Source of the DNA: Roseomonas fluvialis
GTDB lineage: Bacteria > Pseudomonadota > Alphaproteobacteria > Acetobacterales > Acetobacteraceae
NCBI RefSeq assembly: GCF_022846615.1
Contig: NZ_AP025637.1
Span: forward strand, 5,047,001-5,111,000
Direction of reading: 5' to 3'
Length of the DNA: 64,000 bases
In this document: positions 1-7,774 of the stretch, in pieces
Position numbering within the stretch: position 1 is the stretch's first letter
Layout of the letters: every line of letters starts with the position of its first letter
The notes under the pieces: model-generated
Databases searched by the model: none
What the model was told of the DNA's origin: nothing
Seen by the model: the letters and a program-made list of their open reading frames with translations, nothing else
Program-made: the position numbers and the translations under genes

Positions 1-400
1 CGCCGCCGAGGGCCGCAAGACCATCGCCATGTGCGGCGATGGCGGCTTCTCGCTGGGGATGTGCGAGCTGTGGACGGTGGCGCAGGAGAAGCCCGACCTG
101 GTCACCATGGTGATGAACGACGGCGGCTACGGCGTGATCCGCCACATCCAGGATGCGGTGGCCGACGGCCGTCAGTTCGGGCACGACCTGTTGACGCCGG
201 ATTTTGGCGCGCTGGCTGCGCTCGCGGGGCTGCCGTTCTTCAAAGTCAGCAGCGCCGAGAGCATCGGCACGGTGGTGGCGCAGGCGCTGGCGGTGAAGGG
301 GCCAGCACTGGTCGAGGTCGACATGCGCGCGATCGGCGCCGTGCCGCCCTATGCGCCCTATGCGACCATGGGCAAGCACGCTGAACGCGCGCGGCAATAG
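1..400 (+). CDS. Thiamine-diphosphate-dependent enzyme, C-terminal part (acetolactate synthase-like)
   Basis: The gene enters from the left edge; codons are in phase from base 2 and the stop is at 398-400. About 132 residues remain. A ThDP/Mg-binding signature is visible: GDGGF near the start, then MNDGGYG about 30 residues later, matching the GDG-x(~27)-N pattern of the pyrophosphate-binding domain. This is the C-terminal catalytic domain of the acetolactate synthase/benzoylformate decarboxylase superfamily, cytoplasmic and normally a homodimer or tetramer. The substrate cannot be told from this fragment. It faces the convergent GNAT gene across 12 bases. Confidence 0.8.
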   Translation, partial: AAEGRKTIAMCGDGGFSLGMCELWTVAQEKPDLVTMVMNDGGYGVIRHIQDAVADGRQFGHDLLTPDFGALAALAGLPFFKVSSAESIGTVVAQALAVKGPALVEVDMRAIGAVPPYAPYATMGKHAERARQ

Positions 401-412
401 CCCCGCGGCGTT

Positions 413-976
413 CTACAGGGGGATGCGGAACAGCATCCCTTCCTCACCCCCGAAGGCCGCGTCCTTCCTGAACCGGCCCACGGGCATGCCGCCATTCGCC
501 AGGATCACCTTCCTTGACGCGAGGTTTTCCGCTTCGGTCGTCAGGTCGACATGCCGCAGCCCGACCGCGCGCGCCTTCGGCAGCAACAGCCCGAGCGCCC
601 GCGTCGCATGCCCCTGCCCACGCTTCCAGGGCACCACGGTGTAGCCGACATGGCCGAGCACATGCGTCGGCAGGTCCTCGGTCCCGTTCTGCCAGCGCAG
701 GTGAATGGCGCCGCAGAACGACCCATCCGAGATCCAGCAGGTGAAGCCGGGCAGGCGCGGCACGGTCGATCCGTCCGGCAGCGTGATCGGGGCGCCGCGC
801 GCCTCTGGATCGTGCAGGCTGTCGAGGAAAGCGTCCGGATCGCGCGCGATGGCGCCGAGATGAGCGCGGATCGCCGCATCACCAGCGACATTGTACGGTG
901 ACCAGCCGCTGAGCATCGCGTCGCGATAGGCATCGAGTGCGTGCGGCGCCGGGCGCAGGAGCGTGGTCGCGCTCAC
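413..976 (-). CDS. GNAT-family N-acetyltransferase
   Basis: A 187-residue protein with GNAT features: a strand ending in VGYTVVPWKRGQGHATRAL, which is motif A (Q/RxxGxG/A: RGQGHA) for the acetyl-CoA pyrophosphate, followed by a helix and a C-terminal part with the usual asparagine region (TEAENLASR). It would transfer an acetyl group to an unknown amine. The start is a GTG at 976-974 that overlaps the TGA stop of the upstream exporter gene (GTGA), so the two are translationally coupled. The reading frame stays open far upstream, but that part is a shadow of the exporter gene. Confidence 0.82.
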   Translation of the reverse strand: MSATTLLRPAPHALDAYRDAMLSGWSPYNVAGDAAIRAHLGAIARDPDAFLDSLHDPEARGAPITLPDGSTVPRLPGFTCWISDGSFCGAIHLRWQNGTEDLPTHVLGHVGYTVVPWKRGQGHATRALGLLLPKARAVGLRHVDLTTEAENLASRKVILANGGMPVGRFRKDAAFGGEEGMLFRIPL

Positions 977-2157
977 CGCACCAGCACCCGCCGCGCCGTC
1001 CACCCCGCCACGCCGCACGCGGCAATCACGCTCGCCATCGGCAGCGCCGTGCCGTCCTGCAGCACGCCCAGCACGGCACCCACCGCCGCGCCGATGCCAA
1101 ACTGCAGCGTGCCCATCAGCGCGGAGGCATTGCCCGCCATCTTCCCATGCGGCCCCATGCCGAGTGCGACCGTCAGCGGCATCACCGCGCCGATCATCGC
1201 CACGTAGCAGAACAGCGTCGCTACGATGCCCGCGAAGCCGAACAGGCCGGTGGCTGCGACGACAAGCAGCGCCAAACCGGACGCGGCCGATATGGTCAGC
1301 ACCACCGGCAGCAGCCGCACGGGTTCGATCTTCTGCGCCAGGCGCGACGCCACCTGGCCCACCACCATGATGCCGATGGCATTCGCGCCGAAATAGAAGC
1401 CGTACTGCCCCGGCGGCACGCCGTGCAGTTCCATGAACACGAAGGGCGATCCCATGATGTAGGCGAACATGCCGCCGATGATGAAGCCGCCCGCCAGCGC
1501 GAAACCCATGAAGCGCGCATCGCGCAGCAGCCCGCCCCAGATGCGCAGCGTCGCGAACACCCCATCGCGACGGCGGCGCTCCACCGGCAGCGTCTCCGGC
1601 AGGAACAGCAGGATCAGCACGACCATCGCCGCGCCATAGGCCGCCAGCAGCACGAAGATGCCACGCCAGCCGAACACCGGCAGTAGCGCACCGCCCACCA
1701 CCGGCGCGATCACCGGCGCCACCCCCATCACCAGCATCAGGGACGCCATCAGCCGCACCGCGCCGCGTTCGTCGGTCACGTCGCGCACCACCGCGCGCGC
1801 GATCACCATGCCGGCGCAGCCGCCCAGCGCCTGCGCCAGCCGTGCGCCCGTCAGCCACGCTATGTCCGGCGCCAGCGCGCACAGCAGCGACGCCGCGGTG
1901 AACAGCCCGAGCCCCACGAACAAGGGCCCGCGCCGCCCGAAGCGGTCCGCCACCGGCCCGTAGAAGACCTGGCCCACCGCCATGCCGAGGAAATACACCG
2001 CCAGCGTGGCCTGGACCGCACCGGGCGTAGCCCCGAGCGACGCCCCAAGCGCGGGGAAGGCCGGCAGGTACATGTCGACCGAAAATGGCCCCATGCCGGC
2101 AAGCGCACCAAGGATGAGCGCAAGGGTACGGTGGCTCGGCGCGGCGGAAGGATTCAT
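973..2157 (-). CDS. Bcr/CflA-type multidrug efflux MFS transporter
   Basis: A 394-residue inner-membrane protein with about 12 hydrophobic segments. Features of the Bcr/CflA (DHA1) subfamily are visible: the first helix carries MGPFSVDMYLPAFP, the loop 2-3 motif reads GPVADRFGRRGP, and helix 4-5 has ALGGCAGMVIARAVVRD. Such proteins export drugs such as bicyclomycin or sulfonamides, or small metabolites, by proton antiport. The gene is translationally coupled to the downstream acetyltransferase, which suggests a modify-and-export pair, but no substrate is shown. Upstream lies a run of four hairpins (2188-2319). Confidence 0.88.
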   Translation of the reverse strand: MNPSAAPSHRTLALILGALAGMGPFSVDMYLPAFPALGASLGATPGAVQATLAVYFLGMAVGQVFYGPVADRFGRRGPLFVGLGLFTAASLLCALAPDIAWLTGARLAQALGGCAGMVIARAVVRDVTDERGAVRLMASLMLVMGVAPVIAPVVGGALLPVFGWRGIFVLLAAYGAAMVVLILLFLPETLPVERRRRDGVFATLRIWGGLLRDARFMGFALAGGFIIGGMFAYIMGSPFVFMELHGVPPGQYGFYFGANAIGIMVVGQVASRLAQKIEPVRLLPVVLTISAASGLALLVVAATGLFGFAGIVATLFCYVAMIGAVMPLTVALGMGPHGKMAGNASALMGTLQFGIGAAVGAVLGVLQDGTALPMASVIAACGVAGWTARRVLVR

Positions 2158-2187
2158 GGCGTCAGGCTAGCAGGAGCAGGCGCGACA

Positions 2188-2319
2188 CGGGGAGGGCGCT
2201 GCCCTCCCCGGACCCCTCCCGCCAGGGGGCAACGGCCCCCTGGACCGCGAATCATGGCCCCGGTTCCAAGGGGCGGTTGCCCCTTGGTGGGGGAGCGCGA
2301 GGGGGCAAAGCCCTCTCGC
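2188..2319. repeat. Cluster of four consecutive GC hairpins
   Basis: Four back-to-back stem-loops occupy the gap between the peptidase stop and the exporter start. Stems are 2188-2197/2201-2210 (10 bp, loop GCT), 2222-2230/2235-2243 (9 bp, loop AACG), 2266-2274/2279-2287 (9 bp, loop GGTT) and 2297-2306/2310-2319 (9 of 10 bp, loop AAA). No T-run follows any stem, so they are not textbook terminators, although they may stop or stabilise the M20 operon transcript. The same style of hairpin recurs at 12860, 52696 and 55012. Confidence 0.7.
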
Positions 2320-2395
2320 CAGAACGCCCGCCCGACCGCCCGGTTCCCGGCGAAATCAGACGAAACGCGGCCTGTTCGCCACCGCCGCCATCCGC

Positions 2396-3781
2396 CTATC
2401 GCGCCTGGACCTTCGACAGCGCGTCCAGCATGCGGATATGGCTGTCGATGCCGCGTTCGAAGCAGGCGACATCGAACTTCTCGTTCGGGCTGTGCACCTG
2501 GTCGTCATCGAGCCCGAAGCCGACCAGCAGGCTATCGAGGCCAAGGATGGTCTTCATGCTGGACACCACCGGGATCGACCCGCCGCAGCCCATCAGCACC
2601 GGCGCGCGGCCGAATACCGCTTCCAGCGCCGGCACGGCGGCGGTGATCCACGGGCTGTCGGAGTGCACCTCGATCCCCTCGCTCATGGAGAACACCTGGA
2701 TCTTCACCTGCGCGTCATCGGGCAGGCGCGCGACGATGAAGTCGCGCAACCCCGCCAGCACCTTGGTGGGCGACTGTCCCGGCACCAGGCGGAAGCTGAC
2801 CTTGGCATGCGCCTGCGACGGGATGACGGTCTTGGAACCCTCGCCCGTATAGCCGCCCCAGATGCCGTTCACGTCCGCGGTTGGGCGCGCCCAGAGCCGT
2901 TCCAGCGCCGACCGGCCGACCTCGCCCGCCGGCACCGACAAGCCCACGCCGCCCAGAAAAGCCGCCTCGTTGAACTGCAGCGCATCCCATTGCGCGCGCA
3001 ACGCAGCGGGCAGGTCCGGCACCTCGTCGTAGAAGCCCGGGATCAGGATCTCCCCGCCCTCATCCTTCAGGTCGCCCAGGATGCGTGTGAGCAGGTTGAT
3101 CGGGTTGAGCGCCGACCCGCCGAACAGCCCCGAATGCAGGTCCTTGTTCGCCGCGGTGATGTCGATCTGGGTGTAGAGCATCCCGCGCAGGCGCGTGCTG
3201 ATGGCGGGCGTATCCGCATCCCACATGTTCGTGTCGCTGACCACCGCGATATCGGCGCGCAGCTCCTCGGCATTGGCCTCCAGGAATTCGGGCAGGTTGC
3301 GCGACCCGATCTCCTCCTCGCCTTCCACCAGCACCGAGACACGGCAGGGCGGGCCGCCGGCAGCCTCGTGCCAGAAGCGCAGCGCCTCGAGCCAGGTCAT
3401 GGTCTGGCCCTTGTCGTCCACCGCACCTCGAGCGACCACACGACCATCGACCAGTACGGGTTCGAAGGGCGGGCTGGTCCACAGTTCGAGCGGTTCGGGC
3501 GGCTGCACGTCGTAATGCCCGTAGAACAGCAGATGCGGCCCGGTCCCGGTCGGCCCGGGATGATGCGCGACCACCACCGGATGGCCGGCCGTCTCGCGGA
3601 CAGTCGCGGTGAACCCGATCTGCGCGAGCTGCGCGCGCACCCAGTCGGCGGCGCGGCGGCAATCGCCCGCATGCGGCGGCTGCGCGCTCACGCTCGGGAT
3701 GCGCAGCAGGTCGAACCACCGCGCGCGGCTCGCCTCGCGCTGCGCCGCAGCCAGTGCCAGCACCGTGTTCACGTCAGTCAT
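2396..3781 (-). CDS. M20/M25/M40 family metallopeptidase (dipeptidase-like)
   Basis: A 461-residue cytoplasmic di-zinc hydrolase. The metal ligands of the family are visible in order: GHYDVQPP (His and catalytic Asp), ARGAVDDKGQ (bridging Asp), EGEEEIGS (catalytic base Glu and ligand Glu), a later Asp in VVSDTN, and a His near the end (DDDQVHSPNEKF). Between them lies the dimerisation domain, beginning around NKDLHSGLFGG. This is the carnosinase/CNDP-like branch, which cleaves dipeptides or N-acyl amino acids. It is last in an operon with an acyl-CoA ligase (ATGA overlap at 3778-3781) and an enoyl-CoA hydratase, so an amide or acyl-amino-acid substrate is conceivable (inference). Confidence 0.9.
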   Translation of the reverse strand: MTDVNTVLALAAAQREASRARWFDLLRIPSVSAQPPHAGDCRRAADWVRAQLAQIGFTATVRETAGHPVVVAHHPGPTGTGPHLLFYGHYDVQPPEPLELWTSPPFEPVLVDGRVVARGAVDDKGQTMTWLEALRFWHEAAGGPPCRVSVLVEGEEEIGSRNLPEFLEANAEELRADIAVVSDTNMWDADTPAISTRLRGMLYTQIDITAANKDLHSGLFGGSALNPINLLTRILGDLKDEGGEILIPGFYDEVPDLPAALRAQWDALQFNEAAFLGGVGLSVPAGEVGRSALERLWARPTADVNGIWGGYTGEGSKTVIPSQAHAKVSFRLVPGQSPTKVLAGLRDFIVARLPDDAQVKIQVFSMSEGIEVHSDSPWITAAVPALEAVFGRAPVLMGCGGSIPVVSSMKTILGLDSLLVGFGLDDDQVHSPNEKFDVACFERGIDSHIRMLDALSKVQAR

Positions 3782-5406
3782 TCGTCCCTCGCCTGGCTGC
3801 GCAGCACGTGTTTCTGGATCTTGCCCGTCGATGTCTTCGGCAATTCGGCGAACACCACATGGCGCGGCACCTTGAACCCCGCGAGCCGTTGCTTAGCGAA
3901 GGTGATCAGCTCCTCCGCCGTGGCGGATGCGCCCGGCTTCAACTCGACGAAGGCGCAGGGCGTCTCGCCCCACTTCTCGTCCGGCCGCGCCACCACCGCC
4001 ACCACCGCGACGGCCGGGTGCTTGTAGAGCGCGTCCTCGACCTCGATCGAACTGATGTTCTCGCCGCCCGAGATGATGATGTCCTTCGACCGGTCCTTCA
4101 ACTGCACGTAGCCATCGGGGTGCTTCACCGCGAGGTCGCCGGTGTGGAACCAGCCGCCGGCGAAAGCCGCATCAGTCGCCTTCGCGTCCTTCAGGTAGCC
4201 CTTCATCACGACATTGCCGCGCATCATCACCTCGCCCATCGTCGTGCCGTCGGCCGGCACCGGCTGCATCGTAGCGGGGTCCATCACATCGAGGCCTTCC
4301 AGCGCGAGATACCGCACGCCCTGGCGCGCCATCAGCGCGGCCTGCTCCGGCGCGGGCCTCGCATTCCAGTCCAGATGCCACTCATTCACCACAGCCGGGC
4401 CATACACTTCGGTCAGGCCATAGACGTGGCAGACCGCGAAGCCTGCATCCTTCATCGCGGCCAGCACCGCCTCGGGCGGCGGCGCGCCGGCCACCACGAA
4501 CTGCACCTGCCCGGGCAGCGCGCGTTTCTCGGCCTCGGGCGTCGCCAGCAGCGTCGCCATCACGATCGGCGCGCCGCACATGTGGGTCACGCCCTCGTCG
4601 CCCATCAGCCGCCACATGTCGGGCCCGCGCACCGCGCGCAGGCAGACATGCACGCCCGCCTGCGCGGTCACGGTCCAGGGGAAGCACCAGCCGTTGCAAT
4701 GGAACATCGGCAGCGTCCAGAGATAGACCGGATGCCGGCCCATCCCCGCGCTCAGCACATTGCCCACCGCCAGCAGATGCGCGCCGCGATGGTGGTATAC
4801 CACCCCCTTCGGCTTGCCGGTGGTGCCGGATGTGTAGTTCAGCGTGATCGCATCCCATTCGTCGCGCGGCATCGGCCAGGCGAAACCCGCATCGCCCTCG
4901 GCCAACAGCGTTTCATAGGCGACGCCGCCCAGCGTCTCGTTCTGCACCGCCGCGGGCGCCAGCGGGTCCGCCACCTCGATCACCAGCGGCGTCGCCTTGC
5001 ACTGCGTCAGCGCCAGGCGCAGCACCGGCATGAACTCGCGGTCCACCACCACGACCTTCGCCTCGCCATGGTCGAGGATGTACGCGATCGTCGCCGCATC
5101 GAGCCGCGTGTTGATGGTGTTCAGCACCGCGCCGGCCATCGGCACGCCGTAGTGGCATTCCAGCATTTCCGGAATATTGGGCAGCAGCGCCGCCACCGTA
5201 TCGCCGCGCCCGACGCCGCGTTGCACCAGCGCATGCGCCAGTTGCACGCAACGGTCGCGCAGCGCGCGATAGGGTCGGCGCACCGCGCCATGCACCACCG
5301 CCAACTGGTCCGGAAATACCTGCGCGGCACGTTCGAGGAACAGCAGCGGCGTCAGCGGCTGGTGATTGGCCGCGACCTGCGCGAGCCCCGTCTCGTAGTC
5401 GGCCAT
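3778..5406 (-). CDS. AMP-dependent acyl-CoA synthetase
   Basis: A 542-residue member of the acyl-adenylate superfamily that activates a carboxylic acid to acyl-CoA through an acyl-AMP. The P-loop motif YTSGTTGKPKGV, the A5 motif YGLTEVYGPA, the WFHTGDLAV motif, the hinge region DRSKDIIISGGENISS and the catalytic lysine region KTSTGKIQKHVLR are all present. It resembles the medium-chain/cinnamate-type ligases and is clearly paralogous to the ligase at 27442-29052. I take ATG 5406 as start because it overlaps the hydratase stop as TGATG and has a purine-rich stretch upstream; a GTG five codons earlier is the alternative. It is the middle gene of a three-gene operon. Confidence 0.9.
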   Translation of the reverse strand: MADYETGLAQVAANHQPLTPLLFLERAAQVFPDQLAVVHGAVRRPYRALRDRCVQLAHALVQRGVGRGDTVAALLPNIPEMLECHYGVPMAGAVLNTINTRLDAATIAYILDHGEAKVVVVDREFMPVLRLALTQCKATPLVIEVADPLAPAAVQNETLGGVAYETLLAEGDAGFAWPMPRDEWDAITLNYTSGTTGKPKGVVYHHRGAHLLAVGNVLSAGMGRHPVYLWTLPMFHCNGWCFPWTVTAQAGVHVCLRAVRGPDMWRLMGDEGVTHMCGAPIVMATLLATPEAEKRALPGQVQFVVAGAPPPEAVLAAMKDAGFAVCHVYGLTEVYGPAVVNEWHLDWNARPAPEQAALMARQGVRYLALEGLDVMDPATMQPVPADGTTMGEVMMRGNVVMKGYLKDAKATDAAFAGGWFHTGDLAVKHPDGYVQLKDRSKDIIISGGENISSIEVEDALYKHPAVAVVAVVARPDEKWGETPCAFVELKPGASATAEELITFAKQRLAGFKVPRHVVFAELPKTSTGKIQKHVLRSQARDE

Positions 5407-6227
5407 CAGCGGTCTTCCCACACCGGCTTGCGCTTGCCCACGAAGGCGCCGATGCCTTCCGCCGCGTCGCGCGCCATCAGGTTGTCGGTCATCACGCAGG
5501 CCGCCTCGCGATACGCATCCGCCAGCGGCCGTTCCACCTGCGCGTAGAAGGCGCGCTTGCCCAGGCGCACCGTGAGCGCCGAGCGTGCCGCGATGCCGCG
5601 CGCCAGCCCCAGCGCTGTCGCCATCACCTGGTCCGCCGTCACCACGCGGTTCACCAAGCCGATCCGATGCGCCTCGGCCGCGTCGATCATCTCGCCGGTC
5701 AGCAGCATCTCCATCGCCGCCTTACGCGGCACCGCGCGTGCCAGCGCCACAGCGGGCGTCGAACAGAACAGCCCGATATCCACCCCCGGCGTCGCGAAGC
5801 GCGCATGGTCCGATGCCACGGCCAGGTCGCAGGTCGCGACGAGCTGGCAGCCGGCCGCCGTGGCCACGCCCTGCACGGCGGCGATCATCGGCTGCGGCAA
5901 TGCCACGATCGCCTGCATCACCCGCGCACAGGTCGACATCGCCTGATCGTAGAAGCCGCGCCCGCCATCGGCATCCGCGCGATGCGCGGTGATCTCCTTC
6001 AGGTCATGCCCCGCGCAGAACACCGGCCCCGCCGCCGCCAGCACCACGCAGCGCACGCGTACATCCCGCCCGATCTGCGCAAGCGCCTCCTCCAGGGTCT
6101 CGAGCATCCGCAGCGACAGGCTGTTGCGCGCTGCCGGGCGGTTCAGCGTCACTACGCTCACGCCATCGGCGCCGTCCTCGCGCAGCAGCAACGGCGCCGC
6201 GCCCTCGGTGTTTTTCGCTGCGCTCAT
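5406..6227 (-). CDS. Enoyl-CoA hydratase/isomerase family protein (ECHDC3-like)
   Basis: A 273-residue crotonase-fold protein. The oxyanion-hole segments FCAGHDLKE and AAVQGVATAAGCQL are visible, and the segment GVDIGLFCSTPAVAL is the signature of the ECHDC3-like branch, whose physiological reaction is poorly defined. The ATG at 6227 follows a clear GGAGG-type site; the frame is open 42 codons further up but with unlikely sequence. First gene of the operon with the acyl-CoA ligase and the M20 peptidase, divergent from ilvE. It may act on the acyl-CoA product of the ligase (inference). Confidence 0.88.
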   Translation of the reverse strand: MSAAKNTEGAAPLLLREDGADGVSVVTLNRPAARNSLSLRMLETLEEALAQIGRDVRVRCVVLAAAGPVFCAGHDLKEITAHRADADGGRGFYDQAMSTCARVMQAIVALPQPMIAAVQGVATAAGCQLVATCDLAVASDHARFATPGVDIGLFCSTPAVALARAVPRKAAMEMLLTGEMIDAAEAHRIGLVNRVVTADQVMATALGLARGIAARSALTVRLGKRAFYAQVERPLADAYREAACVMTDNLMARDAAEGIGAFVGKRKPVWEDR

Positions 6228-6409
6228 GCCGCCTTCCTCCTGCGCCGGGGGCGGACCATAGCGCGCCGCCACGGCGCCGCGAAACCCGGCCATGCGGAAC
6301 GCCCCCCTTGCCGTCGCGCTGCGCACCGCTAGCCTGCGCGCCGGAAACGTCACGGGACGCGCGTCACGTCCCGCCCACCGGCAAACGCCCCATCCGAAGG
6401 ATCGACACC

Positions 6410-7324
6410 ATGGCCTGGACCGCGCACACCATCATCCAGAACGGCCGTGCAATCCCCTTCGAGGACGCGCGCATCCATCCGCTGTCCGTCGGGCTCGCCT
6501 ATGGCGCGGCGGTGTTCGAGGGCATCCGCGCCTACATCAACCCGGCCACCGGCAGGCTCTCGGTGTTTCGGCTCGAGGAACACCTGATCCGCCTCGACCA
6601 GGGCATCAAGTTCATGCGCTTCGACGACCCGCCCTCGCGCGACGTGCTGCGCCAGGGCGTGATGGACGCGATCATGGCCAATGCGCCGGACGACGATTGT
6701 TACATCCGCCTGCAAGTCCACATCGAAAGCCGTGGCTCCATGGCCACCACCGGGACGGTCGGCTGGGTCTGCGCCGCCATCCCGCGCGAACGTTCCACCA
6801 AGCGCGAATCCGGTCTGGCCGCCGGCGTCTCCTCCTGGGTGCGCATCTCCGACAACACCATGCCCGCGCGCATCAAGGCGACTGCCAACTACCACGCCGG
6901 TCGCATTGCCACCCAGCAGGCCAAGGCCGATGGCTACGACACGCCCATCCTTCTTACCCGCGAGGGCAAGGTCAGCGAGACCGCCGGCGCCTGCCTGTTC
7001 ATGGTGCGCGACGGCGTCGTCATCACCCCCGCGCGCGACAGCGACATCCTGGAATCCGTGACCCGCGACACAGTGCTGGAACTGGCGCGCGAGAACGGCT
7101 TCACCACGCAGGAACGCCGCGCCGATCGCACCGAACTCTATGTGGCGGACGAGGTCTTCGTCTGCGGCACCGGCCAGGAATTGCTGCCGGTCACCAGCAT
7201 CGACCGCCTGGCGGTCGGTGACGGCAAGCCGGGTGTCATCACGCTGCGCTTGCAGGCCGCCTACGAGTCGGTCGTGCGCGGCACCACCGACGCCCACGCT
7301 GCCTGGCGCACGCCGGTCGCCTAA
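6410..7324 (+). CDS. ilvE: Branched-chain amino acid aminotransferase
   Basis: A 304-residue fold-type IV PLP enzyme that transfers the amino group between leucine, isoleucine or valine and 2-oxoglutarate. Features: GLAYGAAVFEGIRAY near the N-terminus, RLEEHLIRL, the PLP lysine at about residue 156 in ARIKATANYHAG, and the C-terminal VTRDTVLELA and GTGQELLPVTSID regions. The length matches class I IlvE. ATG 6410 is chosen because conserved sequence begins there (MAWTAHTI); the open frame 34 codons upstream overlaps the divergent hydratase promoter region. Downstream is a long non-coding repeat region. Confidence 0.92.
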   Translation: MAWTAHTIIQNGRAIPFEDARIHPLSVGLAYGAAVFEGIRAYINPATGRLSVFRLEEHLIRLDQGIKFMRFDDPPSRDVLRQGVMDAIMANAPDDDCYIRLQVHIESRGSMATTGTVGWVCAAIPRERSTKRESGLAAGVSSWVRISDNTMPARIKATANYHAGRIATQQAKADGYDTPILLTREGKVSETAGACLFMVRDGVVITPARDSDILESVTRDTVLELARENGFTTQERRADRTELYVADEVFVCGTGQELLPVTSIDRLAVGDGKPGVITLRLQAAYESVVRGTTDAHAAWRTPVA

Positions 7325-7363
7325 CAGGGATTCGACCTGGCGCCCGAGGGCACGACACCAATC

Positions 7364-7384
7364 GGATCGCGCTCAGCGCGATCC
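7364..7384. other. Perfect 9-bp inverted repeat after ilvE
   Basis: GGATCGCGC, loop TCA, GCGCGATCC, 40 bases after the ilvE stop. There is no T-run after it, so a role as an intrinsic terminator is uncertain; it may protect the 3' end of the ilvE transcript. Its right arm runs into the first 112-bp repeat. Confidence 0.5.
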
Positions 7385-7489
7385 GGGAGCGCACAGCGCG
7401 ACCGCGCCCAGCCCGCCAGCCGCGCCCGGCACGCCAGCGCACGGCGCGAAAGCCAAGCCCGCGCATGCGGGCGCCCAGCACCTGAGGGC
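7378..7489. repeat. 112-bp direct repeat, copy 1
   Basis: Starts GCGATCCGGGAGCGCACAGC and ends CCTGAGGGC. It matches 7518-7629 at 105 of 112 positions with an exact 140-bp offset and no gaps. Confidence 0.85.
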
Positions 7490-7517
7490 CGAGATAATGG
7501 CGGAGCGCGGCCCTGCC

Positions 7518-7629
7518 GCGATCCGGGAGCGCACAGCGCGACCGCGCCCAGCCCACCAGCCGCGCCCGGCGCGCCAGCGCGCGGCGCGAAAGCCAAGCCC
7601 GCGAAGGCGGGCGCCCGGCGCCTGAGGGC
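7518..7629. repeat. 112-bp direct repeat, copy 2
   Basis: Second copy of the unit at 7378-7489, with seven substitutions and no indels. The 28 bp between the copies (7490-7517) are not repeated. Direct duplication of intergenic sequence is the simplest explanation. Confidence 0.85.
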
Positions 7630-7630
7630 A

Positions 7631-7674
7631 CAACAAAAGAGGCGCAGGCCGGCGGGGGATGCCGACCTGCGCCA
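7631..7674 (-). terminator. Intrinsic terminator of the DegP-like gene
   Basis: Reading the minus strand, a GC stem (7674-7661 with 7654-7641, 12 of 14 pairs, short C-rich loop) is followed by TCTTTTGTTG. This lies about 100 bases beyond the stop of the protease gene and is the best stem-plus-T-run terminator I see in the window. Confidence 0.7.
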
Positions 7675-7774
7675 GGTTGAAGGGCGCGCCGCCAGAGGGC
7701 ACGGGCGGCGAAGTCCCGCCCTTCAAGGTCGCCCGGACGCGAGGGGGATCGTTCGCTTCCGGGGGACTGTCCGG

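Larger units (their letters stand above)
7325..7774. other. 450-bp non-coding region with direct repeats and hairpins
   Basis: No credible gene lies between ilvE and the protease gene; the open frames here read as Arg/Ala/Gly-rich low-complexity sequence that follows the repeat units. The region holds a perfect 9-bp hairpin with loop TCA (7364-7384), two 112-bp direct repeats and a minus-strand terminator, all listed separately. Confidence 0.75.

Noticed and set aside
7300..7350. A tRNA T-arm-like sequence (CAGGTCGAATCCCTG on the minus strand) after ilvE
   Set aside because: It overlaps the end of ilvE and no anticodon or acceptor stem can be drawn around it.
7239..7726. Overlapping minus-strand frames across the 112-bp repeats giving a repeated Arg/Ala/Gly peptide
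   Set aside because: The repeated peptide only reflects the repeated DNA; three frames remain open over it and no ribosome site or start context supports any.
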